Assembly (NCBI GenBank): GCA_012103505.1
Contig: WLWP01000001.1
Location: forward strand, 806,001-870,000
Direction of reading: 5' to 3'
Length of the DNA: 64,000 bases
DNA from: Pseudomonadales bacterium
Lineage (GTDB): Bacteria; Pseudomonadota; Gammaproteobacteria; Pseudomonadales; Azotimanducaceae
The notes under the pieces were generated by a model. The model did not search any database. It saw nothing but the letters and a program-made list of their open reading frames with translations, and was not told the DNA's origin. A program made the translations under genes and the position numbers. Of this stretch, positions 24,375-33,324 are shown in pieces (the stretch's first letter is position 1; the number at the start of each line of letters is the position of its first letter).

Positions 24375-24695
24375 GTGAAGGAAGTGAAGTTCGTTTTGTC
24401 GACGGGCGAGGAGAAACTCTATCCGGGTGCGACGGGGGATAGTGTTATGGATGTCGCGTTGGATAACAATGTCGAGGGGATAGTCGGCCAATGTGGCGGT
24501 GGCTGCACCTGTTGTACCTGCCATGTTTGGGTTGTGTCACCGGCTGTCGATACGCTCGAGCCGCCGCACAAAGACGAAGTAGATATGCTCGAATATGCAT
24601 GGGGGCGTGACGAGCGCAGTCGCCTGAGCTGTCAGATATTCTTAGATCAGACCGACGGACTAGTCGTCGTCGCGGTACCGAGGCAGCAGGCCTAG
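24375..24695 (+). CDS. Adrenodoxin-type 2Fe-2S ferredoxin
   Basis: The 106-residue protein has Cys40-x5-Cys46-x2-Cys49-x36-Cys86 (in GQCGGGCTCCTCHV and RLSCQI), the exact spacing of adrenodoxin/Isc-type [2Fe-2S] ferredoxins. Two additional Cys (44 and 47) lie in the loop. The acidic helix VDTLEPPHKDEVDMLE fits partner docking. Such ferredoxins donate electrons to P450s, so it is a candidate partner for the CYP153 at 5129-6433. Translation likely starts at GTG 24375. It is divergent from coaE. Confidence 0.88.
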   Translation: MKEVKFVLSTGEEKLYPGATGDSVMDVALDNNVEGIVGQCGGGCTCCTCHVWVVSPAVDTLEPPHKDEVDMLEYAWGRDERSRLSCQIFLDQTDGLVVVAVPRQQA

Positions 24696-24720
24696 CCTGG
24701 AGGCTAGTTAGCGTCTTTTT
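24692..24720 (+). terminator. Possible terminator hairpin after the ferredoxin gene
   Basis: CTAGCCT-GG-AGGCTAG forms a 7-base stem overlapping the ferredoxin stop, followed after 7 bases by TTTTT. The loop is only 2 bases and the T run is displaced, so termination is uncertain. Confidence 0.3.
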
Positions 24721-25087
24721 GCCTCCGTCCAAACGCAAATGCCGCGTACAACAAGAGAGCGCTCATAACGATTTCGGCAATGATCGAACCAGTCGCAAAA
24801 TCCGCACCATGTATTAGCCATGCCAAGGTCCGAAATGAGGCAGCGCCTATCAATAGTGCGGCACTCGCGCTCACCCACGAGGCTGACATCTTCCAAGCAC
24901 CCCAGAGCGCAAATGCAGACACGCACACGAAGAAGGACGTGAAGTCGCCCACCTGACTGCTTCGGGCTATGCCGTCGAGGAGAGGCATGCCTAAACCTTC
25001 TGCAGCACCCGCCGGATTGACGATCCAGTTGACGGCCATTAAACCCATGAACAAACCCACTAGCGCGGACAGAATTCTCGCAATCAC
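24704..25087 (-). CDS. Small four-helix membrane protein of unknown function
   Basis: The 127-residue protein has about four hydrophobic helices (roughly 5-25, 47-65, 70-90 and 102-120), with the conserved-looking NPAGAAEGLGMPLLDG loop after helix 1. This resembles DUF4345- or DoxX-like small membrane proteins, but I cannot assign it firmly. The basic C-terminus (GRRQKDAN) suggests a cytoplasmic end. It converges on the ferredoxin gene with 8 bases between stops. Confidence 0.65.
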   Translation of the reverse strand: MIARILSALVGLFMGLMAVNWIVNPAGAAEGLGMPLLDGIARSSQVGDFTSFFVCVSAFALWGAWKMSASWVSASAALLIGAASFRTLAWLIHGADFATGSIIAEIVMSALLLYAAFAFGRRQKDAN

Positions 25088-25199
25088 GTGTCTGTACCCC
25101 TCTTTGGTATTTCTAAACTCGCAGAGTAGTGCAGGATCGATGCGGGTGGAAGCGTTGCGGGACTCAGACTAAAGTGGTCTTTTTCGAATTGGGGTGAAT

Positions 25200-25892
25200 A
25201 TGAGCGAAGGAAGACTTGCAGGCAAGACGGTCATCGTGACCGGCGGTGCTGGAATTCTTGGTCATAGTGTTGCCACTGTTGCCAAGTCTGAGGGTGCACA
25301 CGTTGTGCTGTTTGATGTGGTTGAGGATTTCTCGAGCGACCTTACAACTAACGGCGCGCAGTACCTGCAGGTTGATCTCACCGATGATCAAGCGGTAGCG
25401 CAGGCGATTGCCGTGGTTGGATCATTCGATGTAGTTGCCAACATTGCTGGTGGATTTGATATGGGTCCGACGGTATTTGAGACCACGGATGAGCAGTGGG
25501 ACGCAATGCAGATCATCAATGTGACGACCTTGAGGACGGTTCTGCGTCACGCGGTACCCGTTCTGCAGCAACGTGGGGCTGGCAGCATCGTTAACGTCGG
25601 TGCACTGGGCGCGCTAAGGGGGGCTGGCAACATGGGGGCCTACACCGCAGCTAAATCAACGGTTATGCGTCTAACAGAAGCACTGAGTGATGAGCTGAGA
25701 CATCAGTCGATCAACGTCAACGCTGTATTACCGAGTCTAATTGATACACCGCGCAACCGCGCGGATATGCCTGATGCGGATCACGGTCAATGGGTGTCGC
25801 CAGAAGACCTAGCCAATGTGATTTGCTTCCTCGCCTCGGATGAGGCGAGCGCTGTGCACGGAGCATTGATCCCCGTTACGGGACTTGTTTAA
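25200..25892 (+). CDS. SDR-family oxidoreductase
   Basis: The 230-residue classical SDR has the nucleotide motif GGAGILGHSVA, VDLTDDQA, VANIAGG, the catalytic region VNVGALGAL and Y-T-A-A-K, and VLPSLIDTP. ATG 25200 has GGGGTGA upstream and is preferred to GTG 25194. The NAG motif is replaced by NIAGG, a common variation. The substrate is unknown. Its stop overlaps the convergent acyl-CoA dehydrogenase by 4 bases. Confidence 0.85.
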   Translation: MSEGRLAGKTVIVTGGAGILGHSVATVAKSEGAHVVLFDVVEDFSSDLTTNGAQYLQVDLTDDQAVAQAIAVVGSFDVVANIAGGFDMGPTVFETTDEQWDAMQIINVTTLRTVLRHAVPVLQQRGAGSIVNVGALGALRGAGNMGAYTAAKSTVMRLTEALSDELRHQSINVNAVLPSLIDTPRNRADMPDADHGQWVSPEDLANVICFLASDEASAVHGALIPVTGLV

Positions 25893-27031
25893 TCTGCGAC
25901 GATTTCTCTGCCGATGACAAAGCGCATGATCTGACTGGTGCCTTCCAGAATTTCGTGGACGCGCAAATCGCGTAAAAAACGTTCGATTGGAAAGTCTCGC
26001 AAAAAGCCATATCCACCGTGCAGTTGTAGGGCGTCGTTGACTACTTTTGAGCCTGTTTCAGTAGTCAACAATTTCGCCATTGCTGCCCACTGAGTTCTAT
26101 CGATGGCATTCTTGCTGACTTTGTCAGCGGCGATATAGAGCAGTGCGCGCGCTGCTTCGAGCTGGGTCTTCATGTCAGCGAGCATGAATTGGGTATTTTG
26201 AAAGTCGGCAATACGTTGACCAAACTGGCGCCGCTCCTTCACATAGGTAACGGCATCGTCTAGGCATCGTTGCCCGCCACCTAGAGAACAGGCGCCGATA
26301 TTCAGACGGCCGCCGTCTAGCCCCTGCATAGCGATTTTGAACCCATCTCCTGGTTGGCCGACCATATTCGCTTTAGAAACTCGACAATTGTCAAAGATTA
26401 CTGAGGCTGTAGGTTGGGAATGCCAACCAAGTTTGCGCTCCTGGGCACCGAATGAGAGACCTTCTGTTTCTTTGTCAACGACAAAACAAGATATCCCACC
26501 GGCTTGGGAACCCTGGTCTGTTCGAGCCATGACGACATAAACTTCGTTGACTCCACCGCCAGAGATGAAGGCTTTGGTGCCATTCAAGACGTAATGTTCG
26601 CCATCTAGTACAGCCGAGGTTTTTAGAGATGCTGCATCGGAACCTGCTGCTGGTTCAGTCAAACAGTATGAAGCAATCTTTGTCATCGTCGTGAGGTCAG
26701 GGAGATAACGTTGTTTTACATCGTCTGAACCAAAAGCATCGATCATCCACGTCGCCATGTTGTGGATAGAAATGAATGCCGCTGTCGACGGGCAACCGTA
26801 GGATAGGGCTTCCATGATTAGTGCGGCTTCGACCCGACTTAGACCAATGCCGCCGTGTTCTTCAGCAACGTAAACGCCCCCGAAACCAAGCTCTGCTGCT
26901 TTATTCAGCGTTTCGCGCGGAAATGTGCTGTCCTCATCCCAAGCGGCGGCATGCGGTGTGACTTGTTCTGCGGTAAAGCGTCGAGCCATATCCTGAATAG
27001 CCGATTGCTCTTCCGTTAGTTCGAAATTCAT
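25889..27031 (-). CDS. Acyl-CoA dehydrogenase, isobutyryl/short-branched-chain type
   Basis: The 380-residue flavoprotein has the ACAD signatures CLTEPAAGSDAASL (FAD/substrate) and QLHGGYGFLRDFPIER, and a C-terminal catalytic Glu363 in ILEGTSQIM, the position used by short-chain and isobutyryl-CoA dehydrogenases. FELTEEQ at the N-terminus and the compact length agree. It introduces the alpha,beta double bond into an acyl-CoA, passing electrons to ETF. It is divergent from the hydroxyacid dehydrogenase. Isobutyryl-CoA preference is inferred from family resemblance, and valine genes are not nearby. Confidence 0.88.
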   Translation of the reverse strand: MNFELTEEQSAIQDMARRFTAEQVTPHAAAWDEDSTFPRETLNKAAELGFGGVYVAEEHGGIGLSRVEAALIMEALSYGCPSTAAFISIHNMATWMIDAFGSDDVKQRYLPDLTTMTKIASYCLTEPAAGSDAASLKTSAVLDGEHYVLNGTKAFISGGGVNEVYVVMARTDQGSQAGGISCFVVDKETEGLSFGAQERKLGWHSQPTASVIFDNCRVSKANMVGQPGDGFKIAMQGLDGGRLNIGACSLGGGQRCLDDAVTYVKERRQFGQRIADFQNTQFMLADMKTQLEAARALLYIAADKVSKNAIDRTQWAAMAKLLTTETGSKVVNDALQLHGGYGFLRDFPIERFLRDLRVHEILEGTSQIMRFVIGREIVAD

Positions 27032-27091
27032 TGTTACAAACCTTTGATCTATTTAGCCTTTTTTTGCTAACCGCAATTGAGGTCGCACAGA

Positions 27092-27119
27092 TTGTTCCTT
27101 AAAGTCGAACAACTATATC
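27092..27119 (+). promoter_or_regulatory. Possible sigma-70 promoter for the hydroxyacid dehydrogenase
   Basis: TTGTTC (27092-27097) and TATATC (27114-27119) are separated by 16 bases in the divergent gap; transcription would begin shortly before the ATG at 27144. The match is moderate. Confidence 0.3.
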
Positions 27120-27143
27120 TGCGTCCAATAAAAATACTAGAAC

Positions 27144-28109
27144 ATGATACAAAATATTCATTTGACGAGGCGTTGGCCAAACGCGGTTGAGAGCGACCTT
27201 GAATCCCTTGGCAAAGTGGTTCGAAATGAAAGCGACGAGCCACTATCCCGGGAGGAGCTGCGCCACGCGCTGCAAACTGCAGAGATAGTATGCCCAACGG
27301 TGACAGATCAGTTTGATGCAGAGCTCTTGTTAGGCGATCAGGTCAAGACCAGGCTTCTTGCGAATTTCGGGGTGGGTTTTAATCACATCGACATTGAAGC
27401 CGCTAAACATGCCGGAATTAGTGTCACTAACACGCCAGGTGTACTGACCGATGCCACAGCAGAAATTGCGTTGAACTTATTGTTATCTAGCGCCAGACGA
27501 ACCGCAGAAGGGGAGCGACATGTTCGAGCGGGGGCGTGGGTTGGATGGCGACCCACACATATGCTGTCGACTCAAGTGACAGGCAAAACCATGGGGATTG
27601 TTGGCGCGGGCCGAATCGGCATTGCCTTCGCGCGCAAAGTCCATCACGGACTAGGGATGAAGATTCTCTATACGAGCCGATCAGAGATGCCAGAGAGTGT
27701 TGCGTTAGAGCTTAGCGCGACTCGCCTTGACTTGAATGATCTGCTCAGCCAGTCGGACTTTGTTAGTTTGCATTGCCCGGCCACGCCAGAAACACGTCAC
27801 TTAATCAATGCTGAGACCCTCGGACAAATGCAGGGACATGCACATTTGATTAACACGGCGCGAGGTGACGTTGTCGATGAAGAGGCTTTGCTCGATGCGC
27901 TACAGAATCAGGTGATAGCGGGCGCTGGTTTGGATGTCTATGAGCAGGAGCCAGTGCTTGTCCCTGGACTGGATACATTGGACAACGTCGTGCTGCTGCC
28001 TCATATGGGAAGTGGCACAGTTGAGACGAGAGAAGCAATGGGGCAATGTGCGCTGCGCAATGTCCAAGCGTTTTTAGCAGGCGAGTTGTTGCCAAACAAG
28101 GTGGTATAA
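27144..28109 (+). CDS. D-2-hydroxyacid dehydrogenase (glyoxylate/hydroxypyruvate reductase type)
   Basis: The 321-residue enzyme has the NAD-binding GIVGAGRIGIAFARK and the catalytic triad of the family: Arg in NTARGDVVDE, Glu in DVYEQEP and His in LPHMGSGT. The N-terminal substrate domain carries NFGVGFNHIDIEAAK. It should reversibly reduce 2-keto acids such as glyoxylate or hydroxypyruvate with NAD(P)H. It is followed with no gap by the next gene (TAA then ATG at 28110), implying a shared transcript with the membrane protein and an SDR. Confidence 0.9.
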   Translation: MIQNIHLTRRWPNAVESDLESLGKVVRNESDEPLSREELRHALQTAEIVCPTVTDQFDAELLLGDQVKTRLLANFGVGFNHIDIEAAKHAGISVTNTPGVLTDATAEIALNLLLSSARRTAEGERHVRAGAWVGWRPTHMLSTQVTGKTMGIVGAGRIGIAFARKVHHGLGMKILYTSRSEMPESVALELSATRLDLNDLLSQSDFVSLHCPATPETRHLINAETLGQMQGHAHLINTARGDVVDEEALLDALQNQVIAGAGLDVYEQEPVLVPGLDTLDNVVLLPHMGSGTVETREAMGQCALRNVQAFLAGELLPNKVV

Positions 28110-28559
28110 ATGATTGCAAAGATTGCCAGTGACTGGCGTTCGCGGCCGTGGTGGATGAACCTAATTTTCTACTTCTGTGTCTATATGACTCTGATCTATA
28201 TGCCATTCGATCTCTTCTTTAAGCCTGTCGCCGAGGACGAAGAAATTTGGTTTGGCTTCACACTGACCGGTTGGTGGGCCAAGGCAACAGAACCTCTACA
28301 CTGGCTCATCTATGGCTTTGGTGCGTATGGATTCTGGCAGCGCAAGGCATGGATGTGGCCATGGGCTGCGGCCTATTCGATGCAAGTCGTAATTGCGATG
28401 GTTGTTTGGAATCTTCTCAGACCTGATGGAGCGGGCTTGGTAGGTGGGCTTGTTGCAGGTGCTGTGTTCTTCATCCCCACGTGGGCTTTGTGGCGAAGCA
28501 AGACTTTCTTTCAAACTAACCACAGCGATGATCCTGTGATCGCGACCGCAGAGGAATAA
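28110..28559 (+). CDS. Membrane protein of unknown function
   Basis: The 149-residue protein is Trp/aromatic-rich with about four hydrophobic segments (roughly 17-36, 58-78, 83-101 and 108-126). The segments WWMNLIFYFCVYMTLIYMPFD and PLHWLIYGFGAYGFW resemble small membrane proteins found beside oxidoreductases, but no family name comes to mind. An acidic C-terminal tail follows. It abuts the stop of the hydroxyacid dehydrogenase and precedes an SDR by 2 bases, so it is translated from the same transcript. Confidence 0.7.
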   Translation: MIAKIASDWRSRPWWMNLIFYFCVYMTLIYMPFDLFFKPVAEDEEIWFGFTLTGWWAKATEPLHWLIYGFGAYGFWQRKAWMWPWAAAYSMQVVIAMVVWNLLRPDGAGLVGGLVAGAVFFIPTWALWRSKTFFQTNHSDDPVIATAEE

Positions 28560-28561
28560 CT

Positions 28562-29389
28562 ATGAGTAAATTGCAGAATAGAGTCGCTTTGGTGACAGGA
28601 GGTGGTCGCGGTATTGGTGCGGCGACGGGCATTTTGTTAGCACGAGACGGTGCGCACGTGGTGATCAATGATCGAGACCAGGATGCGTGCGAACAAAGCG
28701 TTCAAGCGATCAGAGCTGAGGGCTTGAGTGCTGATTTTGTAGCTCTGGATTTGACGGCGGAAGGTGCAGGTGAAGAACTGATCGCGCGCACGCTCGAGCT
28801 TGCATCCGGAATAGATATTATTGTTAACAATGCCGGTTATGTCTGGAATTCTGCCATGCACAACCACTCGGATGAACAATGGCAGGCAATGCTCGACATG
28901 CACGCGACGGTACCGTTCAGGATACTTCGAGCTTACTATCCATGGTTGAAAGCCAAAGTTCGCGAAGAGCAAGCGAGTGGTGTTGTGAGATGTCGGAAGA
29001 TAGTGAATATTTCTTCAGTCTCTGGAACTGAGGGGGCGGCAACACAGATCGCGTATTCCGCCGGAAAGGCAGCGGTAGTAGGGCTCACCAAAACGCTCGC
29101 AAAAGAGTGGGGGCGCTTGAATGTTACTGTTAACAGTGTCGCTTTTGGTCACATCGACACGAGACTCACGCAAACCTATGAGGACGAACCGCCAACGATC
29201 CAGGTCGGCGAGAGAGAATTTAAAGTCGGTCTCAAGTCGAACCAAGTAGAGGCAATGACCCCACAAGTACCATTACGCAGGGTAGGGCAGCCACAAGATG
29301 CGGCTGGCGCTATCTACATGTTCTGTATTCCAGAATCCGATTTTGTCACCGGCCAGCTGCTGCTGTGTTCGGGCGGGTTACGCGGATAG
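28562..29389 (+). CDS. SDR-family oxidoreductase
   Basis: The 275-residue classical SDR has GGGRGIGAATG, VALDLTAEG, VNNAGYVWNS, the catalytic Ser in NISSVSGTEG and Y-S-A-G-K, and C-terminal FVTGQLLLCSGG. An extra segment of about 25 residues before the C-terminus (TYEDEPPTIQVGEREF region) is seen in SDRs acting on 3-hydroxyacyl groups or cyclic alcohols. The substrate is unknown. Its end overlaps the CPBP gene start by 25 bases if that gene begins at GTG 29365. Confidence 0.87.
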   Translation: MSKLQNRVALVTGGGRGIGAATGILLARDGAHVVINDRDQDACEQSVQAIRAEGLSADFVALDLTAEGAGEELIARTLELASGIDIIVNNAGYVWNSAMHNHSDEQWQAMLDMHATVPFRILRAYYPWLKAKVREEQASGVVRCRKIVNISSVSGTEGAATQIAYSAGKAAVVGLTKTLAKEWGRLNVTVNSVAFGHIDTRLTQTYEDEPPTIQVGEREFKVGLKSNQVEAMTPQVPLRRVGQPQDAAGAIYMFCIPESDFVTGQLLLCSGGLRG

Positions 29390-30288
29390 CTTTGCGAGGA
29401 CTTCTACTCGGGATCGCCTATCTGCTAGTCATTGTCTTTGCGGCTTCGGTCTTGAGTTGGCTGTTGGCTGGCGCATTCGAGTATGACTACTTCAAAGTCC
29501 TAAGTAAGACGATCCAACTCACCATCGTTTTGAGTGTTATCCCCTTGTGGCGATGGCTGGATCTTGATTTTCATCTGATCCGGCTCGAGTCTTGGCAGAC
29601 CCGAGAATTGTTCCTCTGGGTGGGCGCGGGTGTGCTTTCGCTACTGCCGTTGATTCTCTTCTTCGTAGTGACAGGCTTCCGGGTGCTCGATACGAGGGTA
29701 TTGGTCTTAAGTCCAGAATTTCTACTGACACTCGTGACCATCATTGTTGGGGCTCTGATGGTGGCGGTGTTTGAAGAGATTTTGTTCCGCGGTGTGCTCT
29801 ATACGTTGTTTAGGCGCGTCTGGTCGGTGCTCGTCTCCAGCCTTGGGGTTTCCATGCTCTATGCAGCGGTCCACTTCCTTAGGACCGAAGATAACTTGGT
29901 GGCATTGGGTGTGTTTTCTGGGTTCACTTATTTGAGAGAGGCGGTGGCTGGCTTAGATTCAGTCGGAGAGGACATAGGTTCCTTTGGTGCGCTGGTCCTT
30001 CTAAGTTTGGTTCTGATTTGGGCACGGGAAAAGTTCAATCTCTGGGTCTGCATTGCGCTTCATGCCAGTTGGGTAATGTGTATCCGCGTGTTTAAAGAGC
30101 TGACGGTGAGAGACATTGTAAATCCTTTCGAGGCTTGGGTAGGGACCTATGACAACTTCATTGGGCCTTTGGCGCTCTTCTGGTTGGTCTTTATTGTCGT
30201 GGTGATTCGCTTGCACCGACATCACCGCCTGAACTTTGGCGAGCCTCCGGGCGCGACCAGAGGAAAACAGCGACAAGAATCAATATGA
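29365..30288 (+). CDS. CPBP-family intramembrane metalloprotease
   Basis: The 307-residue protein is highly hydrophobic with about eight membrane helices. It has the CPBP (CAAX protease/bacteriocin-processing) motifs EEILFRGVLY (motif 1, E-E-x-x-x-R near residue 138), AAVHFLR (motif 2) and LHASW (motif 3). Family members cleave within or near the membrane, often for prenylated or peptide substrates; no target gene is adjacent. Start GTG 29365 overlaps the SDR; a TTG at 29392 is an alternative. Its last 98 bases overlap the oppositely transcribed DUF454 gene. Confidence 0.82.
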   Translation: MFGRVTRIALRGLLLGIAYLLVIVFAASVLSWLLAGAFEYDYFKVLSKTIQLTIVLSVIPLWRWLDLDFHLIRLESWQTRELFLWVGAGVLSLLPLILFFVVTGFRVLDTRVLVLSPEFLLTLVTIIVGALMVAVFEEILFRGVLYTLFRRVWSVLVSSLGVSMLYAAVHFLRTEDNLVALGVFSGFTYLREAVAGLDSVGEDIGSFGALVLLSLVLIWAREKFNLWVCIALHASWVMCIRVFKELTVRDIVNPFEAWVGTYDNFIGPLALFWLVFIVVVIRLHRHHRLNFGEPPGATRGKQRQESI

Positions 30289-30604
30289 TCGCTTGGATGG
30301 AAATGCCCCACCAAGGGATTGCCATTGGCCCTGATAACAATCCCGTTAAGGCGAGCATGGCTAGCATGCTGACGCTGGCTATCACTTTTACTGAGCGTTT
30401 GATCGCCCCATTTTCTTGCCAGTCGATGATAGGTGGAGATAGTTTTGGATGAGTCATTATCCAATCATGCAACTTCTGCGAGCCTTGGCTAAACGACCAG
30501 GCGGCCAATAGTAGAAATGGTGTTGTGGGTAGTAGCGGTAGAAAAGCGCCGATGACCCCTAACGTCACGCTGATCCAGCCAAGGCTTATCCAGAAGAATT
30601 TCAT
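30191..30604 (-). CDS. DUF454 (YbaN-like) inner-membrane protein
   Basis: The 137-residue protein has an N-terminal hydrophobic hairpin with GVIGAFLPLLPTTPFLLLAAW, the hallmark of DUF454/YbaN proteins, then a soluble HPKLSPPIIDWQENGAI segment and two more helices. Function is unknown. ATG 30604 is taken as start; the frame is open to 30634. The C-terminal 30 or so residues are coded opposite the end of the CPBP gene, an unusually long convergent overlap. Confidence 0.85.
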   Translation of the reverse strand: MKFFWISLGWISVTLGVIGAFLPLLPTTPFLLLAAWSFSQGSQKLHDWIMTHPKLSPPIIDWQENGAIKRSVKVIASVSMLAMLALTGLLSGPMAIPWWGISIQAIILILVAVFLWSRPEARQSSGGDVGASESPRQ

Positions 30605-30696
30605 TTGGTGATTGAGGTTTATAAAGGGCGACAAGTGTCGGTATTATGAGGTGACAACGGGATCAGAGAAAAGCAAAAAAGGGGAAAGGGGGAGAA

Positions 30697-31980
30697 ATGA
30701 CTGCGGATGCCAGTTTCGAGGCGAATCGGCGACTTCTATTCGTCCTTTCAAATTTGGCGATCTTCATGATCGGGCTGGGCTTTGCTGTCAGGAGCAACAT
30801 CGCGCCTGATTTACAGGCTGATCTTTTCAATTCAATTGATCTTGCGCGGTCTGCTGCCATGGTTGGTGAGGTAATTGCCGCCACTTTTATAGGCTTTGCG
30901 TTGACTCTTTTGTTTGGCGGTGCCTTGGTCGATTGGATAGGCATGAAACGGGTTTTATATTTCGCAGCGTTTGGTTATATAGCTGGCAGTATTCTAGTTT
31001 TCTTTGCCATTGGCGCTGACTCGTATTGGCTGGTTTATAGCGGTTTCTTGTTAACTGGCTTGGGTTGGGGGGCGGTTGAAGCTGCAACAAACCCGCTGAT
31101 AGCCACCATTTATCCCGAAGAGAAAACGCACCGCCTGAACATTCTTCATGCCTGGTGGCCAGCAGGTATTGTCGTCGGCGGGATCGCGGGTCTCGGACTC
31201 GAAGCGATTGGATTTGGCTGGGAGATCAATCTCGCACTACTGCTCCTACCTGGCCTGGTTTTAGCGTGGCTTGTTTCCCGTGCCGACTTTCCGGTTACTG
31301 AACGCGTTGCGCGTGGCATCAGCACGTCGGAAATGTTTAGCCAACTCGTCAAGAGCCCGGGGTTTTTCATATGGGTTTTTTGCATGATGGGTACGGTTAC
31401 GGCTGAGTTGGCACCTGGCCAGTGGGTTGACCTAACTCTTTCAAACGTAGTCGGTATGCCGGGCATTTGGGTTCTTATCTATGTCAGTGCACTGATGTTT
31501 GTTATGCGTCACTTTGCCGGGCCGATCGTGGCAAAAATATCGTCGGTCGGACTCCTGGTTTTTAGCACGGCAAGCGCAGCGCTTGGCTTATACGCGCTTT
31601 CCGTAGCAGACTCGCCAATACTCGCCTTTTTAGCGGCAACAATTTGGGGAGTGGGCGTTTGTTATCTCTATCCGACGATGCTTGGTTCTGTCGCTGAACG
31701 TTATCCAGCTGGAGGTGCCTTCTTTTTAGGCATTATGGGTTTTGCTGGTGGCATGGCCACGCAGTTCATATTGCCAATAATGGGGCAAATATTTGACGAG
31801 TCTAAGCTTGATGCGGCTGGTGGGATTGCAGAGTTTACGAATTTGCGGGGTGCTGAGTTGGCGGAAGTTATCCGTGTTGCATCCGTTGAATCCTTCCAGT
31901 TTGTCGCGTTTATTCCCGTTGTCTTGGTCCCTGTATTCATCCTGATTTGGTTTTTCGAGCACGTCAGACCAATTCAATAA
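30697..31980 (+). CDS. MFS transporter
   Basis: The 427-residue protein has 12 likely membrane helices and the MFS inter-helix loop motif in GGALVDWIGMKRVLYFAAF (G-x-x-x-D-x-x-G-x-K/R). The second half includes GVGVCYLYPTMLGSVAERYP, typical of sugar or organic-acid MFS carriers. The substrate cannot be read from sequence. A GGGGGAG ribosome site precedes ATG 30697. It lies 33 bases upstream of the ACAD/kinase pair and may import the substrate for it. Confidence 0.85.
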   Translation: MTADASFEANRRLLFVLSNLAIFMIGLGFAVRSNIAPDLQADLFNSIDLARSAAMVGEVIAATFIGFALTLLFGGALVDWIGMKRVLYFAAFGYIAGSILVFFAIGADSYWLVYSGFLLTGLGWGAVEAATNPLIATIYPEEKTHRLNILHAWWPAGIVVGGIAGLGLEAIGFGWEINLALLLLPGLVLAWLVSRADFPVTERVARGISTSEMFSQLVKSPGFFIWVFCMMGTVTAELAPGQWVDLTLSNVVGMPGIWVLIYVSALMFVMRHFAGPIVAKISSVGLLVFSTASAALGLYALSVADSPILAFLAATIWGVGVCYLYPTMLGSVAERYPAGGAFFLGIMGFAGGMATQFILPIMGQIFDESKLDAAGGIAEFTNLRGAELAEVIRVASVESFQFVAFIPVVLVPVFILIWFFEHVRPIQ

Positions 31981-32013
31981 CAACTAACTAATCACGCTTT
32001 AAAAGGAACAACC

Positions 32014-33282
32014 ATGAATTTTGATATCCCTCAAGACATGCAAGATTATCTTGCGGAGCTCGATGATTTTATTGAAAAAGAAATCCTCCCTCTGCAAATG
32101 GAGAATGACAACAATCGCTTCTTTGATCACAGACGCGAAGATGCTCGTACCGATTGGGAGAGGGGCGGGTTGCCAAATGAAGAGTGGGAAGCATTACTGC
32201 ACGAAGCCAAACGTCGTGCGGATGCAGCTGGCCACTATCGCTATCCACTCGGTAAGGAATATGGCGGTAAAGAAGGCACCAACCTTGGTATGGCGATTAT
32301 TCGCGAGCACTTAGCAGCGAAAGGGCTTGGTTTGCACAACGACCTCCAGAATGAGCACTCGATTGTTGGCAACAACGTTGGCCTCTTGCTGATGATCAAC
32401 TACGGGACCGATGCTCAAAAGGCAGAGTGGATCGACGATCTGGCTGAGGGAAGGCGAGGTTTCGCGTTTGGAATCACTGAGCCAGATCACGGTTCGGACG
32501 CAACCCACATGGAGACCCAGGCCATACGAGAGGGTGATGATTGGGTCATTAACGGCGCGAAGACATGGAACACCGGGATCCACAAAGCTAAATACGATCT
32601 CATCTTCGCTCGGACTAGTGGTAAGCAGGGTGATGGGGAAGGTATCACGGCATTCCTAACGCCCACAGATGCTGAAGGTTTTAAACTCGAGGAGATGTTG
32701 TGGACCTTCAACATGCCAACCGACCATGGTCGGATTTCGCTCAAGGACGTACGAGTGCCTAACGATGCGATTTTTGGCGGTGAAGGGCGGGGCTTGCAAG
32801 TCGTGCAGCACTTTTTTAATGAAAACCGCATTCGACAGGCAGCTTCGAGTCTTGGGGCTGCGCAATTTTGTATCACGGAATCTGTCGAATATGCTCAAGA
32901 AAGAGCACCGTTTGGCAAGCCGCTGGCGACCAACCAAGGCATCCAATTTCCTTTAGTTGAGCTCCAAACCCAGTGTGAGATGTTGCGTGCCCTAATCCAC
33001 AAAACCGCTTGGCAAATGGACACTTATGGTGCATTTAGCGTTTCTGACAAAGTCTCTATGTGTAACTACTGGTCTAACCGATTATGTTGTGACTCGGCAG
33101 ATCGGGCAATGCAGGTTCACGGTGGTTTGGGATACTCGCGCCACAAACCGTTTGAGCACATTTATCGCCATCACCGAAGGTACCGTATCACTGAAGGTGC
33201 AGAAGAAATTCAGATGCGTCGGATCGCGGGCTATATGTTTGGCTTTATGAACCAGCGAGCGCCTAAAGGGGTACGAGAGTAG
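32014..33282 (+). CDS. Acyl-CoA dehydrogenase, ACAD10/11 type
   Basis: The 422-residue ACAD has GITEPDHGSDATHMET, a central KTWNTGIHKAKYD, the FAD-linked QVHGGLGYSRHKPFEHIYR and RITEGAEEIQMRRIAG with the catalytic-position Glu. The sequence resembles the ACAD10/ACAD11 and LvaC-like branch. These enzymes work together with an APH-type kinase, which is encoded 42 bases downstream. The pair converts 4-hydroxyacyl-CoA through a 4-phosphoacyl-CoA into a normal beta-oxidation intermediate. AAAAGGA precedes ATG 32014. Assignment to this branch rests on the gene pairing and sequence impression. Confidence 0.88.
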   Translation: MNFDIPQDMQDYLAELDDFIEKEILPLQMENDNNRFFDHRREDARTDWERGGLPNEEWEALLHEAKRRADAAGHYRYPLGKEYGGKEGTNLGMAIIREHLAAKGLGLHNDLQNEHSIVGNNVGLLLMINYGTDAQKAEWIDDLAEGRRGFAFGITEPDHGSDATHMETQAIREGDDWVINGAKTWNTGIHKAKYDLIFARTSGKQGDGEGITAFLTPTDAEGFKLEEMLWTFNMPTDHGRISLKDVRVPNDAIFGGEGRGLQVVQHFFNENRIRQAASSLGAAQFCITESVEYAQERAPFGKPLATNQGIQFPLVELQTQCEMLRALIHKTAWQMDTYGAFSVSDKVSMCNYWSNRLCCDSADRAMQVHGGLGYSRHKPFEHIYRHHRRYRITEGAEEIQMRRIAGYMFGFMNQRAPKGVRE

Positions 33283-33324
33283 GGCTCTAACCAGAGATTT
33301 CAAAACCTTTTACCGGGAGCGAAC

